A stretch of DNA of 64,000 nt from an uncultured Oligella sp. GTDB taxonomy: Bacteria > Pseudomonadota > Gammaproteobacteria > Burkholderiales > Burkholderiaceae_B. A model generated the notes under the pieces. The model was not told where the DNA came from, did not search any database, and worked only from the letters and a program-made list of their open reading frames with translations. The DNA lies in contig CANROD010000001.1 in the NCBI GenBank assembly GCA_947632105.1, positions 91,082 through 155,081 on the forward strand. The letters are read 5' to 3'. The position numbers were made by a program, and so were the translations under genes. Shown here one piece after another: positions 36,656 through 46,200 of the stretch (positions are counted from its first letter, which is position 1; each line of letters begins with the position of its first letter).

Positions 36656-36693
36656 AAGAGGTTAGAAAGTCTAAATCTACTTGCTAACCTCTT
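36656..36693. terminator. Hairpin after sodA
   Basis: AAGAGGTTAG / CTAACCTCTT, a 10-bp perfect stem with an 18-nt loop, followed by AATCTTATTT. It lies between convergent sodA and the ZIP transporter gene. Confidence 0.65.
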
Positions 36694-36732
36694 AATCTTA
36701 TTTACTGAGCCAAATAACTACTCACACAACAA

Positions 36733-37671
36733 CTAACCAAGCGCTGTATCAAGCATCATCATTAGAACAAAGCCTATCATCAACCCTCCAGTAGCCCAAC
36801 GCTCATGCCCCTTACGATGCGACTCAGGAATAATTTCATGACTAACAACAAAAATCATGGCTCCTGCTGCAAAGCCTAAACCCCAAGGTAATAAATTAGC
36901 TGAACCAACAACAGCAATAGCACCTATAACAGCAGCAATTGGCTCCATTAAACCACTAAAAATGCCAATCATAACGGCAAACCAACGGTTATAGCCAGCA
37001 GCTAGTAAAGCCACTGCAACCACTAAGCCCTCTGGAATATCCTGAATAGCAATACCTACAGCTAAGGCATTGCCGGAAACCTCTCCTGGTACACCATAAG
37101 CTACACCAATAGACAACCCCTCAGGAATATTGTGCAAAATAATTGCAAACACAAACAGCCAAGTACGACGTAACCGACCGGCATCATCTGGCCCGTCACG
37201 CCCCTTAATAAAATGCTCATGAGGCAACAAGTGATCCAACAGCATAAGTGCACCAGCGCCAATCAACATAGAGGCAGCAATAATCCCGCTCGCTGCCCAT
37301 GGACCACCTCCCATTATTCCCATTGAGCTGACTACATTAAGCCCCGGAATAATCAAAGAGAAAGCACAAGCAGCCAGCATAACACCAGCGCCAAAGCCAT
37401 AAAGCGTATCTTGTGTGCGTTGAGATAAAGCATGTGAAAACAATACTGGCGTAGTACCAATGGCTGTCGCTAACGCTGCAATCAAACCACCAATAAGCGC
37501 ACGTAGAACCAACGGGTGGTCATTAATATAATGCCATAATTTCTGAGAAATCAGAAAGATCACTACGGCATAAAGCAGTAAGCCTATCCACAACTTTATA
37601 CTATGTCTAGAGCCGATTGGACGCTTTATCCTCGATAGTGGCGACGAATTGCTATGATTCTTCTCATTCAT
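36733..37671 (-). CDS. ZIP family divalent metal transporter
   Basis: 312 aa with about eight membrane segments. The binuclear metal site motifs of the ZIP fold are HNIPEGLSIGVAYG (about residues 188-201) and the paired IQDIPEGLVVAVALL, with another His in VSHEIIPESHRKGHE near the C-terminus. An extended, positively charged cytoplasmic N-terminus precedes the first helix. It probably imports Zn2+ or Mn2+. It converges on sodA, a manganese enzyme, which is suggestive only. Confidence 0.88.
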   Translation of the reverse strand: MNEKNHSNSSPLSRIKRPIGSRHSIKLWIGLLLYAVVIFLISQKLWHYINDHPLVLRALIGGLIAALATAIGTTPVLFSHALSQRTQDTLYGFGAGVMLAACAFSLIIPGLNVVSSMGIMGGGPWAASGIIAASMLIGAGALMLLDHLLPHEHFIKGRDGPDDAGRLRRTWLFVFAIILHNIPEGLSIGVAYGVPGEVSGNALAVGIAIQDIPEGLVVAVALLAAGYNRWFAVMIGIFSGLMEPIAAVIGAIAVVGSANLLPWGLGFAAGAMIFVVSHEIIPESHRKGHERWATGGLMIGFVLMMMLDTALG

Positions 37672-37889
37672 TAATTAAATATTTTCCCATATCAACAAAC
37701 TATGTACTTGTAAGTAAAAGCTTAAAGTCATTTTAACAAAAATTTAAAATAAGAATGTTTATTATCAAACAATCCAATAGCCTAAATTACACTGATGAGT
37801 AAGTGCACACACAAAAACAGTACTTATTAACCTTCTGATAATAAGCGCTCAACCCACGGCAAACAACTACAAATTAATTAACAGGCACC

Positions 37890-38318
37890 TACTCAAGTGT
37901 ATGTGGACTCTTTTGCGTAGTCAGTACGATATCATGTGCCGCTGATTGATTCATTTCTTCGACCACCGTATGGTAAATATGATATAGCTAAAAGCTCATG
38001 CTCACTCATTTTCTGAGAAATATACTCAGATATTGCTCCAATCAACGTCACTCTCAATAATTTACCTATCTTTTTGTCCGCTTAAATACATAACATTCCT
38101 AGCGCTGAATGCAGAATACAACTTTTACCATCATCTTTTGATTGGAATACACCAGTCAAAACATCATCTTCATTGATGTCACTTAAACTAACTCCCATAC
38201 CGATGATATCCGACTGTGTAAAGGCCATAAATAAGGCTCTACACTTAAATGTCTGCGCCGCCAATACCAACTTCCTACTTATTAAAAAAGCAATTTTGCT
38301 CATCAAAGCTTTGTTCAA
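37890..38318 (-). pseudogene. Decayed gene of unknown function
   Basis: A coding-like frame starts at 38318 (overlapping the nucleotidase end by 44 bp) and runs 78 codons to an in-frame TAA at 38082. The same frame then continues as ADKKIGKLLRVTLIGAISEY and QKMSEHELLAIS to about 37965, where a shift is needed to reach TVVEEMNQSAAHDIVLTTQK and a stop at 37890. The amino-acid texture (MAFTQSDIIGMGVSLSDINE, VFQSKDDGKSCILHSALG) is protein-like throughout, so this reads as one broken gene of about 140 codons. I do not recognise the family. Confidence 0.55.
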
Positions 38319-38808
38319 CTAGCTCGATCACCTGCTGAGGCTCACTTACCTCTTGACCATGAAAGATAATTGAACGACCACCCGCCTTAAGAAAAGGATT
38401 AACACTTCTTGCACGATCATCTAAGAGCAGCGCATTTTTATGAGCATAACGTGCTTTATGCTCACTTTTATTAACAAAATTAGCAACGACATCAATTTCC
38501 ACATGCTGAGCTAACCAAGCTTCTTTCTGTTTAATCACGACGTCAGGAGATATTTTCCCCACTGAACTAAGAATTTCAACTTGATAGCCTAGTTTTTTTA
38601 GCTCTACTAAAGCCTCTATTACGTTAGTAAAAGGACGAAGCTGCCGATAGAAATAACCATTACCATCTATTTCTACCCGATAGTCCTTTTGTTCCTCTCT
38701 TGTGAGCGCATTATATTCACTATAGGATACGTGAGGAAACAGTTTTTCAAAACCATGGACCCAATCGGCCAACACACCATCCATATCAAAATAAATTGTC
38801 TTAACCAT
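38275..38808 (-). CDS. 5'(3')-deoxyribonucleotidase-like HAD phosphatase
   Basis: 177 aa. The HAD motif I IYFDMDGVLADWVHGFE (nucleophile Asp and acid/base Asp) is at the N-terminus, motif II lies in VEILSSVG, a conserved Lys is in the middle, and motif III is NALLLDDRARSVNPF. This matches the NT5C-type family that dephosphorylates deoxynucleoside monophosphates; such genes are common in phages and accessory DNA. Its end overlaps the decayed gene downstream. Confidence 0.82.
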   Translation of the reverse strand: MVKTIYFDMDGVLADWVHGFEKLFPHVSYSEYNALTREEQKDYRVEIDGNGYFYRQLRPFTNVIEALVELKKLGYQVEILSSVGKISPDVVIKQKEAWLAQHVEIDVVANFVNKSEHKARYAHKNALLLDDRARSVNPFLKAGGRSIIFHGQEVSEPQQVIELVEQSFDEQNCFFNK

Positions 38809-38928
38809 TTGCTAGTCCTTTGATAGAAATACAATTTCTGAATCTAGATCCTAGCCCAAAGCACATGCACTCTCAAAAACACTCCAACTGATTAGATAAA
38901 TAGTTCACTCAGCTCGCTATCCTATTTA

Positions 38929-39129
38929 TTAAGCTTTATTCACCACGTTGCTTAATTTTAACTGCCGCACCGTCACTAAACCTAGTAAAGCAAAGACCAT
39001 CGTTCCTACCCATGACCGTTGCCACCCTCCTAATAGATTGACCACCCAAGCGACTACTGGATGACCTAAAAACTGGCCTAATGAGGAGCATTGCTGCATC
39101 CAACCTACGATTTGGGAAAGTTGTATTAA
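38929..39129 (-). pseudogene. C-terminal remnant of an MFS transporter
   Basis: A 66-codon frame bounded by stops and lacking a start reads LIQLSQIVGWMQQCSSLGQF, LGHPVVAWVVNLLGGWQRSW, VGTMVFALLGLVTVRQLK. The glycine/proline pattern of the penultimate helix, the GGWQ turn and the final hydrophobic helix are those of a major facilitator C-terminus. Upstream of it lies only the adh gene end, so the N-terminal four fifths are lost. Confidence 0.7.
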
Positions 39130-39165
39130 CTATGGACTAGACGCAGGTTACAAGTAAAAATCTAT

Positions 39166-40209
39166 TTAAAGCGTGGCAATATCCATGACAAAGCGATATT
39201 TAACATCGCCCTTCATCATCCGCTCATACGCCTCATTGACCTCATCAGCTTTGATTACCTCAATATCGGCAACAATGCCATGCTCAGCGCAGAAATCTAA
39301 CATTTCCTGAGTTTCTTTAATCCCACCGATTAGGGAGCCCGCTAAACTACGACGCTTAGCGATTAAGTTCATGACCGAAGGTGAAGGATGTGACGTTGCC
39401 GGTGCGCCTACCAACGTCATGGTGCCGTCACGCTTAAGCAGAGAGATATAAGCATCTAAATCATGTGGCGCAGCCACCGTATTTAAGATGAAATCAAGAC
39501 TATTGGCATAGGCCATCATTTCATCTTCATTGCGTGACACCACGACTTCATCAGCGCCTAATGCTTTAGCTGCCTTGCGCTTAGATTCCGACGTAGTAAA
39601 AGCTACAACCTGTGCCCCTAGCGCATGTGCAAGTTTAATCGCCATATGCCCAAGACCACCAATACCGACAACGCCAACCTTCTGCTTCGGACCCACACCC
39701 CAGTGTCTTAACGGTGACCAAGTAGTAATACCAGCGCACAGCAATGGTGCCACTGCAGCTAACTGCTCCTCAGGATGTCGAATCTGAAGTACAAAGCGCT
39801 CGTGCACCACAATCTGTTGAGAGTAACCTCCAAAAGTATGGCCCGGCGCATCCTCTGTAATGCCATTGTAAGTACCAACCATATCATCACAGTAATTCTC
39901 TAAACCCAAATCACATTCTTCACAGTGCTGACAACTATCAACCATACAACCTACACCGACCAAATCACCTATTGCATGACTGGAAACCTCAGCACCAATC
40001 GCCGTCACACGACCGACGATCTCATGCCCCGGCACGCAGGGGAATATTGTACTTTCCCACTCAGCTCGTACCTGATGGATATCAGAGTGACAAAGACCAC
40101 AGTAAGCAATAGCAATCTGCACATCATGGGGTCCCGGCTCGCGCCGGGAGATATTTATGGACTCAAGGGGAAGGTCGCCCGCATGAGCACCGTAAGCTTT
40201 AATTGTCAT
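39166..40209 (-). CDS. Zinc-dependent NAD(P) alcohol dehydrogenase (cinnamyl-alcohol/YahK type)
   Basis: 347 aa medium-chain dehydrogenase. The catalytic zinc ligands are in YCGLCHSDIHQV (Cys), PGHEIVGRV (His) and LLCAGITTWSPL (Cys). The structural zinc cysteines are in CMVDSCQHCEECDLGLENYC. The Rossmann motif is VGIGGLGHMAIKLAHALG. It reduces a range of aldehydes, probably with NADPH. It replaces the end of the deleted MFS gene and is followed upstream by a divergent, short AT-rich promoter region. Confidence 0.92.
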   Translation of the reverse strand: MTIKAYGAHAGDLPLESINISRREPGPHDVQIAIAYCGLCHSDIHQVRAEWESTIFPCVPGHEIVGRVTAIGAEVSSHAIGDLVGVGCMVDSCQHCEECDLGLENYCDDMVGTYNGITEDAPGHTFGGYSQQIVVHERFVLQIRHPEEQLAAVAPLLCAGITTWSPLRHWGVGPKQKVGVVGIGGLGHMAIKLAHALGAQVVAFTTSESKRKAAKALGADEVVVSRNEDEMMAYANSLDFILNTVAAPHDLDAYISLLKRDGTMTLVGAPATSHPSPSVMNLIAKRRSLAGSLIGGIKETQEMLDFCAEHGIVADIEVIKADEVNEAYERMMKGDVKYRFVMDIATL

Positions 40210-40321
40210 GTTAATTCCTTTTTTTGATGATCAAACATATGAGAATGGGGCAGTGTAGTAACTCGTCTGAATCATATAAGAATATAGATAAAGAGTTAGC
40301 CTACCCCTAATTTTCTGCACA

Positions 40322-42028
40322 CTATACAATATTTTCACTTGCGGCTTTAGCCATTTTATCCACTTCTAACTCCTCAATCATCATCTCACGAATCTTGAAC
40401 TTTTGAATCTTACCACTAGCAGTCATCGGGAACTCTGTCGCAAAGCGAATATAACGTGGAATTTTTTGACGCGAAATCTGACCGGCACAATACTCGCGCA
40501 CCTCATCTTCAGATAAAGCAGCACCATCTTTGAGCATAATCCACGCACACAACTCCTCACCATAAACATCATCCGGCACACCAACTACCTGCACATCTAA
40601 AATTGCTGGATGCTTATATAAGAAATCCTCAATTTCTCGTGGAAAAAGGTTCTCACCACCACGAATCACTAAATCTTTGATACGACCAACAATATTGCAA
40701 TAGCCATCTTCATCCATCACAGCTAGATCACCTGTGTGCATCCAACCCGCCCTATCAATGACCTCAGCGGTTTTTTCAGGCTCACCCCAATAACCAAGCA
40801 TCACCGAATAGCCGCGAGTACAAAGCTCACCGGACTTACCGCGCGGTACGATACGTCCAAAGTCATCAATAACCTTCACTTCTAAATGCGGATGTATTCG
40901 ACCCACTGTACTGACACGCTTTTCTAATGGGTCATCAACGTCAGACTGCATACTAACTGGCGAAGTTTCTGTCATGCCATAGCAAATAGTCACTTCAACC
41001 ATATTCATCTCATCAACGACACGTCGCATCACCTCCATTGGACACACTGAACCAGCCATCACTCCCGTGCGTAAGCTACTTAAATCAAAAGTTCTAAACT
41101 CCGGGTGCTCCAACATAGCAATAAACATGGTCGGTACACCATAGGCGGCAGTACACTTTTCCTCCTCAATGACCTTAAGGTTGTCAGTCGGATTAAATAC
41201 CGGACCATGATAGATCATGGCTGAACCGTGCGTTACGCAAGCGAGATTACCAATCACCATACCAAAGCAATGGAATAACGGCACTGCAATAGATACTCGG
41301 TCTTTGACACTTAACTTAATCTTCTCACCGATAAAGTAGCCATTATTTAAAATATTATTGTGTGTGAGTGTTGTACCCTTAGGTGCGCCGGTGGTACCCG
41401 ACGTAAATTGAATATTAATCGCTTCATCAAACTGCAACTCCTCACCTAAGGCCTGCAAATCTGCTAATTCCTCAGCCGTAGGTTCGACTAATAAAGCGCT
41501 GTAATTAAGCATCCCCTCACTGGCTGATTCCTCCAACTTAATCACGTAGCGTAAGCTCGACACAGCCGCTGAACGAAGTCCACCGATAGGTGCTGTTTTA
41601 AGCTCAGGCACCACATCGTAGATCATTTCCTCATAATCACTGTCTTTGAAATTTGAAATAGTTACTAAACCAGCACACCCAACTTTGTTTAGTGAGTACT
41701 CAAGCTCTGTGCGTCGATATGATGGATTCAGAGTCACTAATACGATACCTGCTTTAGCGGTAGCATACTGAATCACTGTCCACTCGGCGCAATTAGTCGC
41801 CCATAAACCCAATCGGTCACCCTTGCGGAAACCCAAGCGACGTAAACTACACGCAACACGATCGACTTGCTCGCGCAATTCGCGGTAGGTGTAACGAATA
41901 TTTTGCTTACGCGAAACTAAGGCCAACTCATCTGCATACTGCTCAGTGGCTTGGTCGAAAGCCTGCCCAATTGTTTTGCCCAATAGTGGTTTGTCAGACG
42001 CACCATGTACATAGCTTAACGAACTCAT
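40322..42028 (-). CDS. AMP-binding acyl-CoA synthetase
   Basis: 568 aa ANL enzyme. The AMP-binding P-loop is [22 protein letters not shown] (about residues 202-223), with A5-like [34 protein letters not shown] and the catalytic lysine in [15 protein letters not shown]. The architecture is that of medium- or long-chain fatty acyl-CoA ligases of the FadD/DitJ-type group. The substrate is not predictable. It is transcribed separately from adh (112-bp gap), although on the same strand. Confidence 0.92.
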   Translation of the reverse strand: MSSLSYVHGASDKPLLGKTIGQAFDQATEQYADELALVSRKQNIRYTYRELREQVDRVACSLRRLGFRKGDRLGLWATNCAEWTVIQYATAKAGIVLVTLNPSYRRTELEYSLNKVGCAGLVTISNFKDSDYEEMIYDVVPELKTAPIGGLRSAAVSSLRYVIKLEESASEGMLNYSALLVEPTAEELADLQALGEELQFDEAINIQFTSGTTGAPKGTTLTHNNILNNGYFIGEKIKLSVKDRVSIAVPLFHCFGMVIGNLACVTHGSAMIYHGPVFNPTDNLKVIEEEKCTAAYGVPTMFIAMLEHPEFRTFDLSSLRTGVMAGSVCPMEVMRRVVDEMNMVEVTICYGMTETSPVSMQSDVDDPLEKRVSTVGRIHPHLEVKVIDDFGRIVPRGKSGELCTRGYSVMLGYWGEPEKTAEVIDRAGWMHTGDLAVMDEDGYCNIVGRIKDLVIRGGENLFPREIEDFLYKHPAILDVQVVGVPDDVYGEELCAWIMLKDGAALSEDEVREYCAGQISRQKIPRYIRFATEFPMTASGKIQKFKIREMMIEELEVDKMAKAASENIV

Positions 42029-42183
42029 TTGTCTCCCTCGAATTTAATTTTCTATCCGTTTCGATTATGATGTGAACAATATATTGAATATTGATACGTC
42101 TTTATAATAATCGATATTTTCTGTATCGACACTTTCATTAAAATAATAATTGATTTTATTTACGTTTACGTTAAGGATAACAA

Positions 42184-42552
42184 ATGGCTAATATTACGAT
42201 TTACCATAACCCACGCTGCGGCACCTCCCGCAACACCCTTGAGTTAATTAAAAACACTGGCCTTGAAGTTGATGTGATTGAGTATCTCAAGACCCCGCCG
42301 ACTAGAGACACGCTCAAGCAACTAGTCAACGACTCTGGCCTAAGTACACGCGAATTTATGCGTAAAAAAGAATCTATTTATCAGGAAAACAACCTAGACG
42401 ATGCTAAGTGGTCAGATGACGAACTACTGGACTGGATGGTTAAAGAGCCTATTTTGATGGAGCGGCCTGTGGTAGTGACGCCTAATGGGACACGCCAATG
42501 TCGCCCTAAAGAAGTGCTATTTGAGATCTTACCTGAAGCGAAGATAGAGTAA
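42184..42552 (+). CDS. arsC: ArsC family glutaredoxin-dependent (arsenate) reductase
   Basis: 122 aa. The active-site cysteine is in YHNPRCGTSRNTLELIKNTG (Cys12), followed by VDVIEYLKTPPTRDTLKQL, MRKKESIYQE and the basic triad positions in MERPVVVTPNGTRQCRPKE. Catalytic residues resemble plasmid R773 ArsC. No arsB, acr3 or arsR is adjacent, so it may be a housekeeping YfgD-like member and not part of an arsenic operon. Confidence 0.85.
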   Translation: MANITIYHNPRCGTSRNTLELIKNTGLEVDVIEYLKTPPTRDTLKQLVNDSGLSTREFMRKKESIYQENNLDDAKWSDDELLDWMVKEPILMERPVVVTPNGTRQCRPKEVLFEILPEAKIE

Positions 42553-42682
42553 CCCATCTAAGTGAAGCAATTTACACCTCACGGGGGTACTTAGTTACTC
42601 TGAACCCTCGACTACGGCTTAAATAAGAATGTATTTAAACTACAATCTTGCTACATCATAAATAAACAAAAACCAAAAACCA

Positions 42683-43048
42683 ATGACCCGAATTAACTGC
42701 GTACCCGTTGAAGAACTGAGCGGTCCTCACCTCGTTGCTGAATACCGTGAGTTACCCAGAGTATTTGCTTTGGCGGAAAAAGCCGCACAACGCAAACACT
42801 TCGAGCAACCGCCCGCTTACACCTTAGGTAAAGGTCATGTGCTGTTTTTCTATACGCGTTTGGCTTACTTGAGTCAACGCCATAATGATCTGATTGCCGA
42901 GATGAAAAGGCGCAACTACAAGCCCTCCTTTAGTGGCATTCGCCGTGAGGACTTTCCAAATATTCCTGATGGTTTTTGGGGCGAGTGGGAGCCTACCGAA
43001 GAAGCGTTGGCTATCAACCGTCAACGCATTAAAGAGCGCAGTGCTTAG
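42683..43048 (+). CDS. Pyrimidine dimer DNA glycosylase (T4 endonuclease V family)
   Basis: 121 aa. The N-terminus MTRINCVPVEELSGPHLVAEYRELPRVFAL follows T4 DenV closely, with the nucleophilic Thr2 amine (after Met removal) and catalytic Glu in AEYRELPR (about residue 22), then TLGKGHVLFFYTRLAYL. It excises UV-induced cyclobutane dimers and cuts the abasic site. It is shorter than the 138-aa phage protein and lacks the aromatic WYKYYG tail. Its stop overlaps the convergent HNH nuclease gene by 4 bp. Such genes are patchily distributed in bacteria, suggesting transfer. Confidence 0.88.
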   Translation: MTRINCVPVEELSGPHLVAEYRELPRVFALAEKAAQRKHFEQPPAYTLGKGHVLFFYTRLAYLSQRHNDLIAEMKRRNYKPSFSGIRREDFPNIPDGFWGEWEPTEEALAINRQRIKERSA

Positions 43049-44070
43049 AAAACAGCACTACCCAGCGGTTCCGGTTGCCACTTCTCAAACATGCCAAGAT
43101 GCAATTCCGCACAATTATAGGCATCCTGAAAAAAGCTTCGCCGCTTTTCTTCTGTCAACCCAGTCTGCATTATCAAGGTTTCACGCAATGGATGAGCACT
43201 ATTGATTAGATACTCATTACGCTTGTGCAAGCGTCCTAGCAACTCCACCGTTGGCAGATGTTCAAACTTACCACCCACACCACGGTTACAGCTAGGGCAG
43301 GCTAACACTAAATTAGCCACACCATTGATGGGCTTTTGACCATCACAATGGCGTAGCAAATGCGGGAAAAAGTGGTCGACATCAGCTGAGTTTTCTTGTA
43401 ATTGCTCAATCGTAATTGGTGCATAACAATAAAAGCAACGGCTTTTCTGATAACCGTTTAAGGCAGGCTTTACGGGAGTGACGTTAACCCGTCGTATCCT
43501 GTTGTCAGCAACAAATCCGCCCTCACCATCGTGCTCAATTTGCACTAACTGCTTTGGTAAATTCATATCCCAAGCAGTTTCAACTAAACGCCATCTGGCC
43601 TCAGTTTCATCATTTAAATCATCAGGGTTGACAGCTTCAAAGAGCTCATACAGTTCATCCCTAAGAATAATGCCTTGATGCGTTTTACGAGCATCCTCAA
43701 AAAAACGCTTAGGTACCTCTTGCCCATGCACAGTATGAAAGGCGCCAATTACGTCTTTAAAACCGTAGTAGACCGTCTTATCAATCAACTCCTCATGAGA
43801 CGCCTCACCGTCATTAAAATTACGACAAGCATCTAAATACTTACTGGAAGCAGAAGTACCTTGCTTATCAACCTTCGTTAAATGCTCACAAACATGCCGA
43901 CTAAAAGGCTCAGCTAATTGGTCAAGAGTGATTAGCGTGTTGTCAGCATCTCTTAACTCATAAAGAGATTTAGCAAGGGCAAACTTATAGGAAGCGACAT
44001 TGCGTCCAAATAAAATAATCGAGCGCCAATAGTTTTCTAGAGAGGGCTCGATCTCGTAAAAAACGGTCAT
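43045..44070 (-). CDS. HNH endonuclease
   Basis: 341 aa. A roughly 200-residue helical N-terminal domain (EIEPSLENYWRSIILFGRN) precedes an HNH core: zinc cysteines CFYC (residues 212-215) and CPSC (258-261), catalytic DVDHFFPH (His at about 233) and Asn in PSCNRG. It cuts DNA, but the target is unknown. Its start is 8 bp from the end of the upstream methyltransferase gene, so the two form an operon. The pairing of a nuclease and methyltransferase could be a defence or modification pair, although the methyltransferase looks like a small-molecule type. Confidence 0.85.
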   Translation of the reverse strand: MTVFYEIEPSLENYWRSIILFGRNVASYKFALAKSLYELRDADNTLITLDQLAEPFSRHVCEHLTKVDKQGTSASSKYLDACRNFNDGEASHEELIDKTVYYGFKDVIGAFHTVHGQEVPKRFFEDARKTHQGIILRDELYELFEAVNPDDLNDETEARWRLVETAWDMNLPKQLVQIEHDGEGGFVADNRIRRVNVTPVKPALNGYQKSRCFYCYAPITIEQLQENSADVDHFFPHLLRHCDGQKPINGVANLVLACPSCNRGVGGKFEHLPTVELLGRLHKRNEYLINSAHPLRETLIMQTGLTEEKRRSFFQDAYNCAELHLGMFEKWQPEPLGSAVF

Positions 44071-44078
44071 AGCCCCCT

Positions 44079-44663
44079 CTAATTAGTCTTTTTTATTAAA
44101 AGATTTAACCACTGCTCAATACGATCTGGTCGTTGGTCTAGCATGACCCACTGCTGCAACAACTCAATCGAATCTAGCTGTCCTAGCAGTGCCTCAGCTT
44201 GCAGTTCATTTAAGTCGGTAAAATAGCGACCATCTTTTTCACGGTCGCTATCACCATACTTAAACGACATATACAACACACCTCCTGACTTAAGCGCATT
44301 GACTAATTTCTGTAACACCTCAACTAATCGCTCTCTCTCACAGTGAAGCAATGAGGCACAGGCCCAGATTCCATCATAGGCCTCGCGCTCCGCAATGTCA
44401 TAAAAACTTTGATGCTTAACTGCTATTCCCGTCAACGCAGTAGCTTTCTTAACCAACTCCTCAGAGTAGTCTATCGCCACAACCTCATAACCTTTATTTT
44501 TAAAAGCTAAGCTATCGCGACCAGAACCACAACCGACATCCAATATGCGCGCATCAGCAGATAAAATCGCGAGGAACGGCTGATAAAGACTCTCCATATT
44601 GACTTGAAAAGTCGAATCAACAAAGTGCTCGGCATGGGTGTTGTAGTAAGTGATTGAGTTCAT
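44079..44663 (-). CDS. Class I SAM-dependent methyltransferase
   Basis: 194 aa. It has MNSITYYNTHAEHFVDSTFQ at the start, motif I ARILDVGCGSGRDSLAFKNKG (about residues 36-56), VVAIDYSEELVKKA and a YDGIWACASLLHC strand. There is no target-recognition domain or DPPY/NPPY motif of DNA amino-methyltransferases, so small-molecule or tRNA substrates are as likely as DNA. It is the first gene of a two-gene unit with the HNH nuclease. Confidence 0.85.
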   Translation of the reverse strand: MNSITYYNTHAEHFVDSTFQVNMESLYQPFLAILSADARILDVGCGSGRDSLAFKNKGYEVVAIDYSEELVKKATALTGIAVKHQSFYDIAEREAYDGIWACASLLHCERERLVEVLQKLVNALKSGGVLYMSFKYGDSDREKDGRYFTDLNELQAEALLGQLDSIELLQQWVMLDQRPDRIEQWLNLLIKKTN

Positions 44664-44871
44664 ATTGTGCGCCTAAAAATTAAGTACTTAACCTTAGAAT
44701 CTCATCATAGCACTTCAACACATTAAGCTCGGACTAACTCAGTAATGAGTTCAGGATGGTATTTTCAGCTATTCTAGAGAACAGCTTAGTCACACATAAA
44801 AAGCGATATAAGCTACTAAGTTCATCACCCAAAAAATCAGGCATAATGAGCATAACTATGCTGGAGTATCT

Positions 44872-46101
44872 ATGGCTTTAAATATCATTTGGATGTTCTT
44901 CTTTTTTATCACCTTCGGGGTTGCACTGGTTAAGCTACTTAACGGCGACACGGATGTGTTCCAGGATATTGTTAATGCGCTTTTTGATAGTTCACAAACC
45001 GCAGCTACCATTTCCATTGGCTTGATCGGGATTATGGCCTTTGCCCTCGGCATCATGAAAATCGGTGAAAGAGCGGGCGTCATTGATTTTTTATCACGCT
45101 TGGTTAATCCATTTTTTCAGCACCTATTTCCTGGCATCCCTAAAAACCATCCAGCGATGGGCTCTATCTTAATGAACTTCTCAGCTAATGCCCTCGGTCT
45201 GGATAATGCCGCGACCCCGCTAGGTCTCAAAGCGATGAAGGAGCTGCAAACGCTCAATGACAAACCGGATACGGCGACTAATGCGCAAATTATGTTCATT
45301 ACGCTCAATGCCTCAAGTCTGACTTTACTACCTATTTCTATTCTCGCATTACGTCAACAGGCTGGTGCTGTCTATCCTGCTGATGTCTTTTTACCGATTT
45401 TAATAGCGACATTTTTCTCTACTCTAACAGCGCTATTAATCGTTTCTTTTTACCAAAAAATCAACCTCTTTAATCGTACGGTCATACTGTATTTAGGTGG
45501 TTTAACTGTGGCGGTCATTGGTACGCTACTGTATTTCACCTCCTTACCCCCTGAAGAAATTAATATTATTTCCAAGGTTTTCGGTAACTTAATCCTGTTT
45601 GGAATTTTTACATCCTTTATTTTTATGGCCTTTATCAAAGGTATTAATGCCTACGATGCCTTTGTTGAGGGTGCTAAAGAAGGTTTTGAAGTAGCTGTAA
45701 AAATCATCCCCTACCTCGTCGCAATTTTAGTTGCCGTATCGGTGTTTAGAAGTTCTGGCTCCATGGACTATATTGTCAATGGCGTGCGCTACATTGTGGA
45801 GACATTGGGTTTTGACAGTCGTTTTGTCGAAGCACTACCGGTTGCCCTGATGAAGCCACTCAGCGGTTCGGGTGCTCGTGGTCTAATGGTAGAACTAATG
45901 AATGCTCGCGGTGCAGATGATTTTGCAGCTCGCGCCTCAGCCATTATTCAAGGCTCAACTGAAACGACTTTTTATGTATTAGCTGTGTACTTCGGCTCCG
46001 TGGCAATCAAAAATACCCGTCACGCCCTACCCTGCGCTCTGATTGCTGAGCTAGCCGGCGTGGTTGCTGCAATTTTTGTGACGTACCTGTTTTTTGGCTA
46101 A
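44872..46101 (+). CDS. Nucleoside-recognition (GATE) domain membrane protein, SpmA-SpmB fusion type
   Basis: 409 aa with about ten membrane segments and two GATE-type halves: SPMA-like IGERAGVIDFLSRLVNPFF with GSILMNFSANALGLDNAATPLG in the first, and PLSGSGARGLMVELMN with IIQGSTETTFYVLAVYFGSV in the second. Bacillus SpmA and SpmB are separate proteins of unknown transport function; many Gram-negatives have this fused form. The ribosome site is CTGGAG. The substrate is not known. Confidence 0.85.
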   Translation: MALNIIWMFFFFITFGVALVKLLNGDTDVFQDIVNALFDSSQTAATISIGLIGIMAFALGIMKIGERAGVIDFLSRLVNPFFQHLFPGIPKNHPAMGSILMNFSANALGLDNAATPLGLKAMKELQTLNDKPDTATNAQIMFITLNASSLTLLPISILALRQQAGAVYPADVFLPILIATFFSTLTALLIVSFYQKINLFNRTVILYLGGLTVAVIGTLLYFTSLPPEEINIISKVFGNLILFGIFTSFIFMAFIKGINAYDAFVEGAKEGFEVAVKIIPYLVAILVAVSVFRSSGSMDYIVNGVRYIVETLGFDSRFVEALPVALMKPLSGSGARGLMVELMNARGADDFAARASAIIQGSTETTFYVLAVYFGSVAIKNTRHALPCALIAELAGVVAAIFVTYLFFG

Positions 46102-46200
46102 CACTTACATCCTGTAAATAAACCATAATAAAAGCTCACTAATTTAGTCATATTCGACCCGTATAATAAAAACTAGACACATGTAACAAAGGAGTTGTCG

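Noticed and set aside
38082..38318. 78-codon frame as an intact small gene
   Set aside because: Coding-like sequence continues in the same frame beyond its stop, so it is better read as the front part of a broken gene.
42184..42552. Arsenic resistance operon
   Set aside because: Only an ArsC-family reductase is present; no regulator, pump or second ars gene adjoins it.
43045..44663. Classical type II restriction-modification pair
   Set aside because: The methyltransferase has no DPPY-type motif or target-recognition domain, so the label is not supported; kept only as an open possibility in the findings.
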